This document shows, one piece after another, positions 7,849 through 16,030 of a stretch of 64,000 nucleotides of DNA. The notes under the pieces are model-generated. The model ran no database searches and had not been told where the DNA came from. It saw only the letters and a program-made list of their open reading frames with translations. The position numbers and the translations under genes were made by a program. Source of the stretch: Betaproteobacteria bacterium (GTDB lineage Bacteria; Pseudomonadota; Gammaproteobacteria; Burkholderiales; Burkholderiaceae_D); contig JANXTA010000064.1 of NCBI GenBank assembly GCA_025356395.1, forward strand, positions 62,001 to 126,000, given 5' to 3'. Every line of letters begins with the position of its first letter. Position 1 is the first letter of the stretch.

Positions 7849-9051
7849 TCACTGGAAGGCTTGAATCCCGGTGATGGCACGACCCAGGATCAGCGCATGG
7901 ATGTCGTGCGTGCCCTCGTAGGTGTTGACCACCTCGAGGTTGACGAGATGTCGCGCCACGCCGTATTCGTCGGAGATGCCGTTGCCGCCCATCATGTCGC
8001 GCGCGAGACGTGCGATATCGAGCGACTTGCCGCACGAATTGCGCTTCATGATCGACGTGATCTCGACCGACGCCGTGCCTTCGTCCTTCATGCGACCGAG
8101 GCGCAGGCAACCCTGCAGTCCCAGCGTGATCTCGGTCTGCATGTCGGCCAGCTTCTTCTGGATCAACTGATTGGCCGCGAGGGGCCGACCGAACTGCTTG
8201 CGATCCATCACGTAGGTACGCGCGCGGAACCAGCAGTCCTCGGCCGCGCCGAGCGCACCCCAGGCGATGCCGTAGCGCGCCGAGTTGAGGCAGGTGAACG
8301 GACCCTTCAGGCCGCGGATATCGGGGAACGCGTTGTCTTCCGGACAGAACACCTCGTCCATCACGATCTCGCCGGTGATGGACGCCTTGAGGCCGACCTT
8401 GCCGTGGATCTTGGGGGCGCTGAGGCCCTTCATGCCCTTGTCGAGGATGAAGCCGCGGATGGCGCCTTCATCGTCCTTGGCCCATACGACGAAGACGTCG
8501 GCGATGGGCGAGTTGGAGATCCACATCTTGGCGCCCGACAACGAGTAGCCGCCCGCGACCTTCCTGGCGCGCGTGACCATCGAGCCAGGATCGGAGCCGT
8601 GGTCGGGCTCGGTCAATCCAAAGCAGCCGATGAACTCGCCGGTCGCCAGCCTGGGCAGGTACTTCTGCTTCTGCGCCTCGGTGCCGAACTCGAAGATGGG
8701 CACCATCACGAGCGACGACTGCACGCTCATCATCGAGCGATAGCCGGAGTCGACACGCTCGACCTCGCGCGCGATGAGCCCGTAGGCGACATAGTTGAGG
8801 CCGGGGCCGCCGTACGCCTCGGGGATGGTCGGGCCGAGCAGGCCTAGTTCGCCCATCTCGCGAAAGATCGATGGGTCGGTGGTCTCGTTGCGGAAGGCCT
8901 CGACGACGCGGGGTGCGAGCTTGTCTTCGCAGTAGCGGCGGGCGGCGTCCTTGATCATGCGTTCGTCGTCGCTCAACTGCGCGTCGAGGAGCAGGGGGTC
9001 GTCCCACTGGAAGCGGGCCTTGAGGCGATGGGAGAGATCGGGTGCGTTCAT
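7849..9051 (-). CDS. gcdH: glutaryl-CoA dehydrogenase
   Basis: 400 aa. It oxidises and decarboxylates glutaryl-CoA to crotonyl-CoA at the end of lysine, tryptophan and aromatic degradation. Typical acyl-CoA dehydrogenase blocks are present: [51 protein letters not shown] and [16 protein letters not shown], where the Glu of YEGT is the catalytic base. [15 protein letters not shown] and the missing internal stretch before TRARK fit the GcdH subgroup. ATG 9051 gives [10 protein letters not shown]; the open frame upstream is noise. Intact. This contrasts with the acyl-CoA-dehydrogenase-like protein at 27371, which lacks the base. Confidence 0.93.
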   Translation of the reverse strand: MNAPDLSHRLKARFQWDDPLLLDAQLSDDERMIKDAARRYCEDKLAPRVVEAFRNETTDPSIFREMGELGLLGPTIPEAYGGPGLNYVAYGLIAREVERVDSGYRSMMSVQSSLVMVPIFEFGTEAQKQKYLPRLATGEFIGCFGLTEPDHGSDPGSMVTRARKVAGGYSLSGAKMWISNSPIADVFVVWAKDDEGAIRGFILDKGMKGLSAPKIHGKVGLKASITGEIVMDEVFCPEDNAFPDIRGLKGPFTCLNSARYGIAWGALGAAEDCWFRARTYVMDRKQFGRPLAANQLIQKKLADMQTEITLGLQGCLRLGRMKDEGTASVEITSIMKRNSCGKSLDIARLARDMMGGNGISDEYGVARHLVNLEVVNTYEGTHDIHALILGRAITGIQAFQ

Positions 9052-9161
9052 GGATGGCTCTTCGGGAATGCGGCGAGCCACGATTCTAAACTCTCGCCCG
9101 CGTGCGCGGCGCGGGGTCGCGAAGGTCCCCGACTTCGGTGCGAGACGTGACCGGTCGGCGG

Positions 9162-9560
9162 TCAGGGACCATCGAGCGGGCTGCGCACGCCGCGTCCACC
9201 GATGTTCAGCACGTGGGTATAGATCATCGTGGTCTCGACGCTCGCGTGCCCCAGCAACTCCTGCACCGTACGGATGTCGTGGCCCGACTGCAGCAGATGG
9301 GTGGCGAACGAGTGGCGCAGCACGTGCGGCGATACCGGCTTGACGATGCCCGCGCGCCGCGATGCGGCCGCGACGGAGCGCTGGACGGTCTGCTCGCGAA
9401 CGTGATGGCGCCGGATCACGCCGCTGCGCGGATCGGCCGAGCGCGACGTGCGGGGGAACACGTACTGCCATCCCCACTGCCGGCCCGCCTGCGGATACTT
9501 GAGGTCGAGCGCGTAAGGCATCTCCACGTCGCCGTAGCCTTCGGCGAGATCGGACTCGTG
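9162..9560 (-). pseudogene. intI: integron integrase IntI, C-terminal remnant
   Basis: 132 codons of a tyrosine recombinase truncated at its N-terminus by an IS end at 9561. The remnant starts [20 protein letters not shown] and holds [36 protein letters not shown] and [18 protein letters not shown]. These include the HxxR box, the second His and the catalytic Tyr. The DPRSGxxRRHH stretch belongs to the extra domain that separates integron integrases from XerCD. I found no N-terminal half on the far side of the IS remnant. It could not be functional as it stands. Confidence 0.88.
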
Positions 9561-10502
9561 TGAATCGCCCCGGGATTCGTGGAGGCCAGTTGGTTTAAGT
9601 CATGCTGGCACAGCGACCTGCGCGGCGAGATTCCGGTAGTAGTTCGCCTCAGCTTCAGCGGGCGGGATGTAGCCGATGGGCTCCGGCAGCCGGTGGTGGT
9701 TGAATCACGATACCCATTCGAGCGCGGCGAGTTCCAGCGATTCCTTGGTCTTCCAGGGTGCCCGGCGATGGATCGATTCGGCCTTGTAGAGGCCATTGAT
9801 CGTTTCGGCCAGCGCGTTGTCGTAGCTGTCGCCTTTGCTGCCGACCGATGGCTCGACGCCTGCCTCGGCGAGTCGCTCGCTGTAGCGGATGGAAACGTAT
9901 TGCGACCCGCGATCCGAGTGAACGACCAGGCTGCTGTCGCGCTCGGGCTGACGCGCGTAGAGGGCCTGTTCCAACGCATCGAGGACGAAGTCCGTGCGCA
10001 TCGAGCTACTTTGGCGCCCGCCCACGATGCGTCTGGCATACACGTCGATGACGAATGCCACGTATTGCCAGCCCTGCCAGGTGGAGACGTAGGTGAAGTC
10101 CGAGGCCCAGAGCTGGTTCGGTCGCTGGGCTCGGAACTGTCGGTTGACCTTGTCCAGCGGACATGGCGCCTTGCTATCGCTGATCGTGGTGCGCACGACC
10201 TTGCCTCGCATGACGCCACGCAGTCCCAGCCGACGCATCAATCGTTCGACCGTGCATCGAGCCGCCGGCGTCCCTTCGCGCGCCAGTTGCCGCCAGACCT
10301 TGTCGGCGCCGTAGACCTGCATGTTGGCCTGCCAGACACGCTCGATCTGAGGCACCAAGACGTCGTCGCGTCGAGCACGTACGCAGCGGTGTTGCGGGCT
10401 GCGCTGAAGTGCCGCATGTCGTCGATATCCAGACGGGGAGACCTGCGGAACCTTGCAGATCGGCTCGACCCCGAAGGTGTCGCGGTGCGCGTCGACGAAC
10501 GT
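9561..10502 (-). mobile_element. IS3-family insertion sequence remnant
   Basis: The right end is sharp: the plus strand reads TGAATCGCCCCGGG from 9561, like IS3-group terminal inverted repeats. The integrase frame resumes immediately outside it. Inside is an orfB transposase gene. Upstream of about 10502 the sequence no longer resembles orfA or orfB, so orfA and the left terminal repeat are missing. The element is a truncated, immobile copy. Confidence 0.75.
9600..10502 (-). pseudogene. IS3-family transposase OrfB, broken
   Basis: The integrase-core (DDE) domain is recognisable: PNQLWASDFTYVSTWQGWQY with the first Asp, VVHSDRGSQYVSIRY with the second, and SYDNALAETINGLYKAE with the Glu. Upstream in the same frame VDAHRDTFGVEPICKV is the usual N-terminal HTH-like region of OrfB. 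A TGA at 9705-9707 stands where family members have Trp (LEWVS-W-FNHHR). The frame then continues through EPIGYIPPAEAEANYYRNLA to a natural stop at 9600. The OrfA that normally starts the frameshift product is gone. The longest uninterrupted piece is 9705-10358. Confidence 0.85.
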
Positions 10503-10706
10503 CCTCAGAACTTGAATCGAGGTGGTCTGCCACGAACCCGAGGCATGACTCCCGTTGGGGCACGCTTCGAGAATCTCGACGATGACGTTTCCTTCGGCGA
10601 ATTTTCGATCTCTTCGCCGGCGTCGCCTTCACGCGAGCCCGCCTGCTCGCTCGGCGCGCTCGCCTCGGCATAAACTTGCGCGCAACACAGGCCTACGGAG
10701 ATCCGC

Positions 10707-11147
10707 ATGATCGACACCGAGCAACAGGTTCTGCGTTCGGTCGAAACCTATCGATCGGCCGTGCTGGCGAAGAACGTCGACACGTTCATGCACTTGTACG
10801 ATCCCGACGTCCGGGTGTTCGACACCTGGGGTATCTGGTCGTACGAGGGAGCAGGCGCATGGCGGATCGCGATCGAAGCGTGGTTCTCGTCGCTCCAGGA
10901 CGAGAAGTGCCGGGTCGTCTTCGAAGACCTCAGGATCATCGATGCGCCTGGGTTCGCAGCCCTGAGTGGCGTCGCGACCTACACCGCCATCTCGGCGCAG
11001 GGGCAAGAGATCCGCTCCATGCAAAACCGAATGAGCTGGGTACTGAAGACCAGCGCTCATGTGCTGCGTATCGTCCACGAGCACACATCGGCTCCCATCG
11101 GTTTCGACGATGCGAAGGCCATCCTCCATCGCGTCGGCAAGTCGTGA
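10707..11147 (+). CDS. NTF2-like/SnoaL-type domain protein
   Basis: 146 aa, one cone-shaped NTF2-like domain. EQQVLRSVETYRSAVLAKNV then FMHLYDPDVRVFDTW is the usual first helix pair and strand. TYTAISAQGQEIRSMQNRMS followed by HVLRIVHEHTSAPI is the final sheet of DUF4440/SnoaL-like proteins. These are small-molecule binding or isomerase folds with no general function. First intact gene on the plus strand after the broken integrase, so it could be a former gene cassette, though no attC site was recognised. No signal peptide. Confidence 0.75.
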   Translation: MIDTEQQVLRSVETYRSAVLAKNVDTFMHLYDPDVRVFDTWGIWSYEGAGAWRIAIEAWFSSLQDEKCRVVFEDLRIIDAPGFAALSGVATYTAISAQGQEIRSMQNRMSWVLKTSAHVLRIVHEHTSAPIGFDDAKAILHRVGKS

Positions 11148-11265
11148 GCGTTCATCGCCAGGTGCCGCTTTGCCGCTCCCGTCGAGCGCAGCCGCACCGG
11201 TCATTCGAGTCAGGTGCGCCACTGGTTGCCGTACGCCCCGCTTTCGTCCCACCGAGGAAACGCTC

Positions 11266-11652
11266 ATGAAGAGAGTCACAGGTATCGGAGGCATCTTCTT
11301 CAACGCAGTCGATCCCGTCGCCTTGCGCGCCTGGTATCAGCGGCACCTGGGCATCGATGTCCAGGAGTGGGGAGGCACCGCTTTCACTTGGGCGGACGCC
11401 GCAGGCAAAGCGACGAAGGGAACGACCGCGTGGTCCATCGGCGCCGCGGATGGCGACTCCTTCGCACCCGGCAAGGCGACCTTCATGGTCAACTATCGCG
11501 TCGACGACCTGGCCGCCCTGCTTCAGGCGCTGAGGGACGAAGGGTGTGACGTCCTGGAGAAGATGGACGACTCGGCGTACGGCAAGTTCGGCTGGGTCAT
11601 GGACCCCGAGGGCAACAAGGTCGAACTCTGGCAGCCCCCTGCGGGGCAGTAA
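11266..11652 (+). CDS. VOC family (glyoxalase/bleomycin-resistance fold) protein
   Basis: 128 aa. The ATG at 11266 follows a GAGGAAA ribosome-binding site; an open frame upstream is not coding-like. GGIFFNAVDPVALRAWYQRH and FGWVMDPEGNKVELWQPP mark the two beta-alpha-beta-beta-beta modules. The terminal Glu in VELW is a usual metal ligand of the fold. Substrate unknown. Such proteins are common in integron cassettes and stress-response loci. Intact. Confidence 0.85.
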   Translation: MKRVTGIGGIFFNAVDPVALRAWYQRHLGIDVQEWGGTAFTWADAAGKATKGTTAWSIGAADGDSFAPGKATFMVNYRVDDLAALLQALRDEGCDVLEKMDDSAYGKFGWVMDPEGNKVELWQPPAGQ

Positions 11653-11884
11653 CGCCATCTTTGCAAAACCGGATGCCGATGATTCACCGGTCGTTCGTGC
11701 CGACGTCCTGCGAGGAACGGCCCGCGGCGACTCGAAGCATGCGCAGGGCTCGCGGTCGCATCGAATCGCAGACCTTCGCGCGTGCGACAAAGAAGGCTAG
11801 TGTGTTTGTCGGTGGATCGATCAGGTCACGCGAACTCCCACCGCACGCCGCTCGACGCGTGGAGTCAACAGTCCCAAGAAAGCG

Positions 11885-12241
11885 ATGGCCAGCACCATGA
11901 AAAAACTGAGTCTGCCGATCCTCTCGGCGTGTCTGCTGCTGGCGTCGTGCGCGGCCAGCGCACCGGTGACCGGCCAGATGCAGAAGTCGGACGAGACCTT
12001 CAGCGGCACCGTGACCGGATCCGGCTACTCGGGCGGCTCGGGTGAACTCACCATCGTCTCCAGCCGCAAGGCGCAATGCAGAGGTGGCTTCACCTACATC
12101 TCGCGTCGACGGGCGGACGGCGTGCTGAACTGCGATGACGGGCGCACCGGGCCGTTCCACATCGCCGCCGCCGGAGCGACCGGCAACGGCTACGGTGATC
12201 TCAACGGACAGCGATACACGTTCACGTTCGGCCCGCAGTAG
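11885..12241 (+). CDS. small lipoprotein, function unknown
   Basis: 118 aa from ATG 11885, which has an AAGAAAG ribosome-binding site; ATG 11897 would start MKKLSLPILS directly. The lipobox LLASC predicts lipid anchoring. The mature part is glycine- and serine-rich (GTVTGSGYSGGSGELTI) with two later cysteines in KAQCRGG and LNCDDGRTGPF. The second motif recurs in small periplasmic proteins of unknown role. No family name is offered. Confidence 0.65.
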   Translation: MASTMKKLSLPILSACLLLASCAASAPVTGQMQKSDETFSGTVTGSGYSGGSGELTIVSSRKAQCRGGFTYISRRRADGVLNCDDGRTGPFHIAAAGATGNGYGDLNGQRYTFTFGPQ

Positions 12242-12279
12242 CCGGTCGCCACGACGCGCCCCCTTATGCTCACGACGAC

Positions 12280-12771
12280 ATGCCTGCGGTCGTACCGATT
12301 CCCATGAGTGCGGCGGAGTTCGGGGCGTACCTCGCCAGGGCGATTCGCGAATTCGCACAGGACAAGGTCGATTCGGGGCAATGGTCGAGCGACGCTGCGC
12401 TGGAGTTGTCGCGCCAGGGCTTCGAGGAATCGCTTCCCCAGGGCATCGCGAGCCCGGACCACTTTCTGTTCACCGTTCGCGACGCGGTCACGCAGGTGGC
12501 CGTGGGCGTGCTCTGGTTCGGCGTTCAGGAGCGCGCCGGGCCGCCCATCGCGTACCTCTTCGATGTGCTCGTCGAGCGACCCTATCGACGCATGGGGTAT
12601 GGAACGCGCACTCTCGCAGCGTTGCAGATCGAGGTGGAGCCTCGCGGCCTGGGCGGTATCGGCCTGCACGTCTTCGGGCACAACGCGGCGGCCCGCGCCC
12701 GCTATGAAAAAATCGGTTACCACGTCACCAACATCAACATGTTCAAGCAGGTTGCGCGTGCGCGAATCTAG
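12280..12771 (+). CDS. GNAT family N-acetyltransferase
   Basis: 163 aa. The acetyl-CoA binding motif is in VLVERPYRRMGYGTRTLAAL (R-x-x-G-x-G). HNAAARARYEKIGYHVTNIN is the usual motif B helix with the Tyr that protonates CoA. Acceptor substrate unknown. Intact, unlike the second GNAT gene at 15117. The next gene begins about 28 nt downstream on the same strand. Confidence 0.87.
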   Translation: MPAVVPIPMSAAEFGAYLARAIREFAQDKVDSGQWSSDAALELSRQGFEESLPQGIASPDHFLFTVRDAVTQVAVGVLWFGVQERAGPPIAYLFDVLVERPYRRMGYGTRTLAALQIEVEPRGLGGIGLHVFGHNAAARARYEKIGYHVTNINMFKQVARARI

Positions 12772-12799
12772 GTCCTCGGCTGGCCCTCCCCGTTCCACC

Positions 12800-13315
12800 A
12801 TGTCCCTGAACCCATCGTTGAACCGGCCCTCCGTCTCGAAGCAGGCCCTCGGCCTCGCCGGCTGGCTGCTCACGACCTTCGTCACCGGCGGTATCGGCGC
12901 GATCGCTTCGGTGCGGGCCGCTTCGTTCTACGGGCAGCTCTCGCAGCCCGTCTGGGCGCCGCCGGCCTGGCTGTTCGGTCCCGTCTGGTCGGTGCTCTAC
13001 GTCCTCATGGGAATCGCCGCGTGGCTGGTCTGGCGCGAGGGCGTGAGCCGCAACGCGTCCACTGCGTTGAAGCTGTTCGTGGCCCAGCTGCTCGCCAACG
13101 CGCTGTGGACCTGGCTGTTCTTCGTCTGGCACCTCGGGCTGGTGGCGCTCGCCGAGATCGTCGTCCTGTGGTTGCTCATCGCCGCCACCATGGCCTCCTT
13201 CTGGCGGGTACGCCGGGTTGCAGCTCTCCTGCTGGCGCCCTATCTGGCCTGGGTCAGCCTCGCCACCGCGCTCACCTTTTCACTGTTGGAGCTCAACCCC
13301 GCGGTGCTCGGATGA
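12800..13315 (+). CDS. tspO: TspO/MBR family tryptophan-rich sensory protein
   Basis: 171 aa from ATG 12800, which gives MSLNPSLNRP. Five predicted membrane helices. PPAWLFGPVWSVLYVLMGIA is the hallmark TspO loop and helix. ANALWTWLFFVWHLGLVALAE and LAPYLAWVSLATALTFSL complete the Trp-rich pattern. Bacterial TspO proteins bind and photodegrade porphyrins and tune stress responses. Position after a GNAT gene gives no further clue. Confidence 0.9.
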   Translation: MSLNPSLNRPSVSKQALGLAGWLLTTFVTGGIGAIASVRAASFYGQLSQPVWAPPAWLFGPVWSVLYVLMGIAAWLVWREGVSRNASTALKLFVAQLLANALWTWLFFVWHLGLVALAEIVVLWLLIAATMASFWRVRRVAALLLAPYLAWVSLATALTFSLLELNPAVLG

Positions 13316-13340
13316 GGTCCTTCGGACAGCAGCGGATGCC

Positions 13341-13634
13341 ATGACCATCGACCATGCGACGGCGGTCGTGCGGCTCTTGATGACCGATCGGCGCGACTGG
13401 TCGGCCTAACACGAACACCTCCGCGCGCTGCAGGACAAGCTCAACCGCTATCTGGCGTTCGTCGAAGGTGGCGAGCTGGTCGCGCAGTCGCCACATCTGG
13501 CCGAATGCCGGGTCAGGATCGAAGTGACGTTCCGCCATGAGCCCACGCCCCACGCGCGCGAAGGCTTCCTGCTGCCGGCGCAGCAGAGCATTCGCGAGGC
13601 GGGCATGGATTTCGTCTGGACGGTCGGCACCTGA
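13341..13634 (+). pseudogene. DUF6572-like protein, interrupted by TAA
   Basis: The frame from ATG 13341 reads MTIDHATAVVRLLMTDRRDW, then a TAA at 13407-13409, then continues in the same frame as LQDKLNRYLAFVEGGELVAQ and RVRIEVTFRHEPTPHAREGF to a natural stop at 13632. This matches the layout of DUF6572 proteins (about 95-100 aa). A single nonsense change breaks it. Internal restart is possible only from weak codons. Function of the family is unknown. Confidence 0.7.
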
Positions 13635-13682
13635 TTTTCCAGCCGCCATCGAGGCCGTCGGTTGATCCACGAGAGGCATGGC

Positions 13683-14351
13683 ATGCAGACCCCGCAACTG
13701 TCCGACCGCGGGCAACTCGGCAATCCCTATGAGCGTTACGTGGGTCGCTGGAGTCGACGCGTCGCGCCGGCCTTCCTGGACTGGCTCGACGTCGCGCCCG
13801 CGCAGCGCTGGCTCGATGTCGGGTGCGGGACGGGGGCACTCTGCGCCGCGATCGTGCAGCACTGCGAGCCGACTGCGCTGACGGGCGCCGAACCCTCCGC
13901 AGGCTTTCTCGAGGTGGCCCGCGAAACGCTGCCGGTCGCGGTGACGCTCTGCCAGGGCGGCGCGGATACCTTGCCGCTGCCCGATGCCTCGGTGGACGTG
14001 GTCGTGTCCGGGCTCGTCCTGAACTTCGTCCCCGATCCGGCTGCCGCCCCGCTCGACGAGGGTGGAGGCTTCCCGCTGTGTCACCCGGACGCGTTGCTCG
14101 CGCAATTCGACGAAGCCGGACTCCGTGACGCCGAGGTCACCGCGATCGAGATCCTCAAGCGGTTTGCCGGCTTCCAGGATTACTGGGAACCGTCCCTGGG
14201 CGGGCAGGCACCGGCACCGGCCTATGCGATGTCGTTGCCGCAGTCTGCGAGAGACCGGTTGAAGGACCAGTTGAAGGAGGCTTTGCCGCTCGATGCCGAC
14301 GGAGGCATCTCGCTGGTCGCGAGGGCACGGGCCGTCCGCGCGACCGTGTGA
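13683..14351 (+). CDS. class I SAM-dependent methyltransferase with an internal deletion
   Basis: 222 aa from ATG 13683. ERYVGRWSRRVAPAFLDWL leads into WLDVGCGTGALCAAIVQHC, the SAM-binding motif I, and LPLPDASVDVVVSGLVLNFV, motif II/III. After NFVPDPAAA the sequence jumps to PLDEGGGFPLCHPDALLAQF, which in relatives lies about 40 residues further on. The missing piece is the MRRVTRPGG-type strand and following helix. The deletion kept the frame, but the fold lacks a core strand, so I expect an inactive protein. Acceptor unknown. Confidence 0.7.
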   Translation: MQTPQLSDRGQLGNPYERYVGRWSRRVAPAFLDWLDVAPAQRWLDVGCGTGALCAAIVQHCEPTALTGAEPSAGFLEVARETLPVAVTLCQGGADTLPLPDASVDVVVSGLVLNFVPDPAAAPLDEGGGFPLCHPDALLAQFDEAGLRDAEVTAIEILKRFAGFQDYWEPSLGGQAPAPAYAMSLPQSARDRLKDQLKEALPLDADGGISLVARARAVRATV

Positions 14352-14479
14352 GTTGCCTCGAAGCGCCGCGATCCGGGTGTTGGAAAAATGATGCGGTGCT
14401 GTCGTCCCCGAGCATCAATCCGGGGCTGAACGGTGATACGTTGGTAAGGTTATGACCTTGGCAAGACGAGTGGAGCACC

Positions 14480-14647
14480 TTGGATTTGGTTGATCGCGAG
14501 CGCAGGCGCCGAAGTCCCGGTCACCGGAACTATCTCTATCAGGAGCCTCCGGTGTGGGGCATCTTCGCGTTCATCGGGCTGATCGGCGCGGCCGCCGTGA
14601 TCACGCTGGTGTTCCTGTTCGCCGACCACGTTTCGTGGTTCGATTGA
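14480..14647 (+). CDS. small single-pass membrane protein, unknown
   Basis: 55 aa from a TTG at 14480 preceded by TGGAGCACC. The charged N-terminus (DRERRRRSPGHRNYLYQEPP) is followed by one hydrophobic helix, WGIFAFIGLIGAAAVITLVF, and a short tail LFADHVSWFD. No family recognised. The composition is protein-like, and the frame sits in a gap between two plus-strand genes. Confidence 0.45.
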   Translation: MDLVDRERRRRSPGHRNYLYQEPPVWGIFAFIGLIGAAAVITLVFLFADHVSWFD

Positions 14648-14686
14648 TCGGCTTGGGTCGCACATGGCATCGGAACGGTTCGCCCC

Positions 14687-15073
14687 ATGACCCCTGAGGA
14701 ATCCCTTTCCGCGAGCCAGGTCGTCGTTCGCGTCTGCCTCCTGATCGTGGCTGCGATCGCCGTCTTCGGTGGCTCGCTCCAGATGCGTCTCGGCCAGCCC
14801 GAAACGTCGCCGCGCCTCGATAACGTACATCGCTTCATGGCAGGCATCTATCTCGCGACCGGGCTCATCTGCCTGTGGGCCGGGATCACGATCCGCGAGC
14901 AGGGTGCGCTGGTCTACCTGCTCGCCCTCGGCATCTTTCTCGGCGGTTGCGGGCGCCTCGTCTCGATCCGCAGGGTGGGCCTGCCCGAACCGCATGGCGT
15001 GTGGCTCGGCTACCTGATTCCGGAACTCGTGCTTCCGTTGATCATGGCCGGCGCACATTTCGCAAGCCGGTGA
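14687..15073 (+). CDS. DUF4345 domain membrane protein
   Basis: 128 aa with four predicted membrane helices. SPRLDNVHRFMAGIYLATGL, then ALVYLLALGIFLGGCGRLVS, then LGYLIPELVLPLIMAG is the whole DUF4345 pattern. Function unknown. Intact and plus-strand, continuing the run of small accessory genes. Confidence 0.82.
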   Translation: MTPEESLSASQVVVRVCLLIVAAIAVFGGSLQMRLGQPETSPRLDNVHRFMAGIYLATGLICLWAGITIREQGALVYLLALGIFLGGCGRLVSIRRVGLPEPHGVWLGYLIPELVLPLIMAGAHFASR

Positions 15074-15116
15074 GAGAGCGGCGGTCACGGGTGCTCGTCG
15101 TGCCCACGAGCGAAGC

Positions 15117-15596
15117 ATGACGATCCGCAAAGCATCGTTCCCCGACGACCTCGATGCCGTGCGCCGGATTTTCGCCTAGTACGCCGCCAGCCTCGACGTC
15201 GACCTCTGCTTCCAGCGCTTCGCGGACGAGCTTGCCGGACTGCCGGGCGGCCATGCGCGACCCCGGGGCGGGCTCTGGCTGGCGCTGGCCGACGACGTGG
15301 TCGGCTGCGTCGCCCTTCGTCCGCGCGGTGCGGGTCGTTGCGAGATCAAGCGGCTCTACCTGCGTCCGACGATGCGCGGCCTGGGGCTCGGTCGTCGTCT
15401 TGCGGAGACCGCGACCGCCGCGGCAGTCGATGCGGCAGTCGATGCGGAATACGAGCGCCTGTGCCTCGACACCTTGCCGACGATGACCGATGCGACGGCC
15501 CTCTATCGATCACTGGGCTTTCGCGCGATCGATCCGTACTACGGCAGTCCGATCCCGGGCACGCTGTTGCTCGAACTGCGACTACGCCCGGAGTGA
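15117..15596 (+). pseudogene. GNAT acetyltransferase interrupted by TAG
   Basis: MTIRKASFPDDLDAVRRIFA is followed by TAG at 15177-15179, where relatives carry Glu or Gln, then YAASLDVDLCFQRFADELAG continues in frame. IKRLYLRPTMRGLGLGRRLA is the acetyl-CoA motif, and MTDATALYRSLGFRAIDPYY is motif B. A 12-bp tandem duplication (AVDAAVDA) lies in the helix between them. The only open piece is 15297-15596, which lacks the N-terminal half. Likely a recent nonsense pseudogene. Confidence 0.78.
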
Positions 15597-15615
15597 GGGA
15601 TGGCCGCTGGTGACG

Positions 15616-16008
15616 TCAGTCGGGAACCACGGCGGTCGCTTCGATTTCTAGCTTCGCGCGGTCCTCGATCAGCGCCACCACCTGAACCGCGGTCATCGCG
15701 GGGAAGTGCTTGCCGATGAGCTCGCGATACGCCGCACCGATGGCCGGGTAGGCATCCACGTACTCGCGCTTGTCCAGCACGTACCAGGTCATGCGGACGA
15801 GGTGCTCCGGCCGGCCGCCGGCCTCGACCAGCACCGCGACGATGTTGGCGAGCGCCTGTCGCGCCTGTACCGCGAAGTCGTCGCTCTCGAACACGCACTG
15901 CGCGTTCCAGCCGATCTGTCCCGCGATCGACACGACCGTGCCGCGCGCAGCGATGCCGTTGGAGTAGCCGCGCGGCTTGGTCCAGCCATCGGGTTGCAGA
16001 ATCTTCAT
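15616..16008 (-). CDS. RidA family (YjgF) protein
   Basis: 130 aa. WTKPRGYSNGIAARGTVVSI, then QARQALANIVAVLVEAGG and VRMTWYVLDKREY, end in LIEDRAKLEIEATAVVPD. This is the RidA trimer fold with the Arg in the EDRAKLEIEA strand that binds carboxylates. RidA proteins deaminate reactive enamines or imines; a subgroup acts on 2-aminomuconate. It follows kynA by 22 nt on the same strand, so a role in clearing an imine made during kynurenine or anthranilate breakdown is plausible but inferred. Confidence 0.87.
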   Translation of the reverse strand: MKILQPDGWTKPRGYSNGIAARGTVVSIAGQIGWNAQCVFESDDFAVQARQALANIVAVLVEAGGRPEHLVRMTWYVLDKREYVDAYPAIGAAYRELIGKHFPAMTAVQVVALIEDRAKLEIEATAVVPD

Positions 16009-16030
16009 CGCTAGTCCCTCGCCATTTTTC

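Noticed and set aside
9162-10502. Prophage integrase and phage remnant
   Set aside because: The recombinase carries the integron-specific domain and there are no phage structural genes nearby.
10503-10706. orfA of the IS3 element
   Set aside because: None of the three minus-strand frames shows the helix-turn-helix or leucine-zipper pattern of OrfA; the element appears truncated here.
11653-11884. attC site between cassette-like genes
   Set aside because: No pair of RYYYAAC and GTTRRRY core sites in inverted arrangement; the same was true of other gaps from 10.7 to 15.6 kb.
13400-13412. GGCCTAAC as an attC core
   Set aside because: It lies inside the DUF6572 pseudogene and is created by the TAA stop; no matching partner site.
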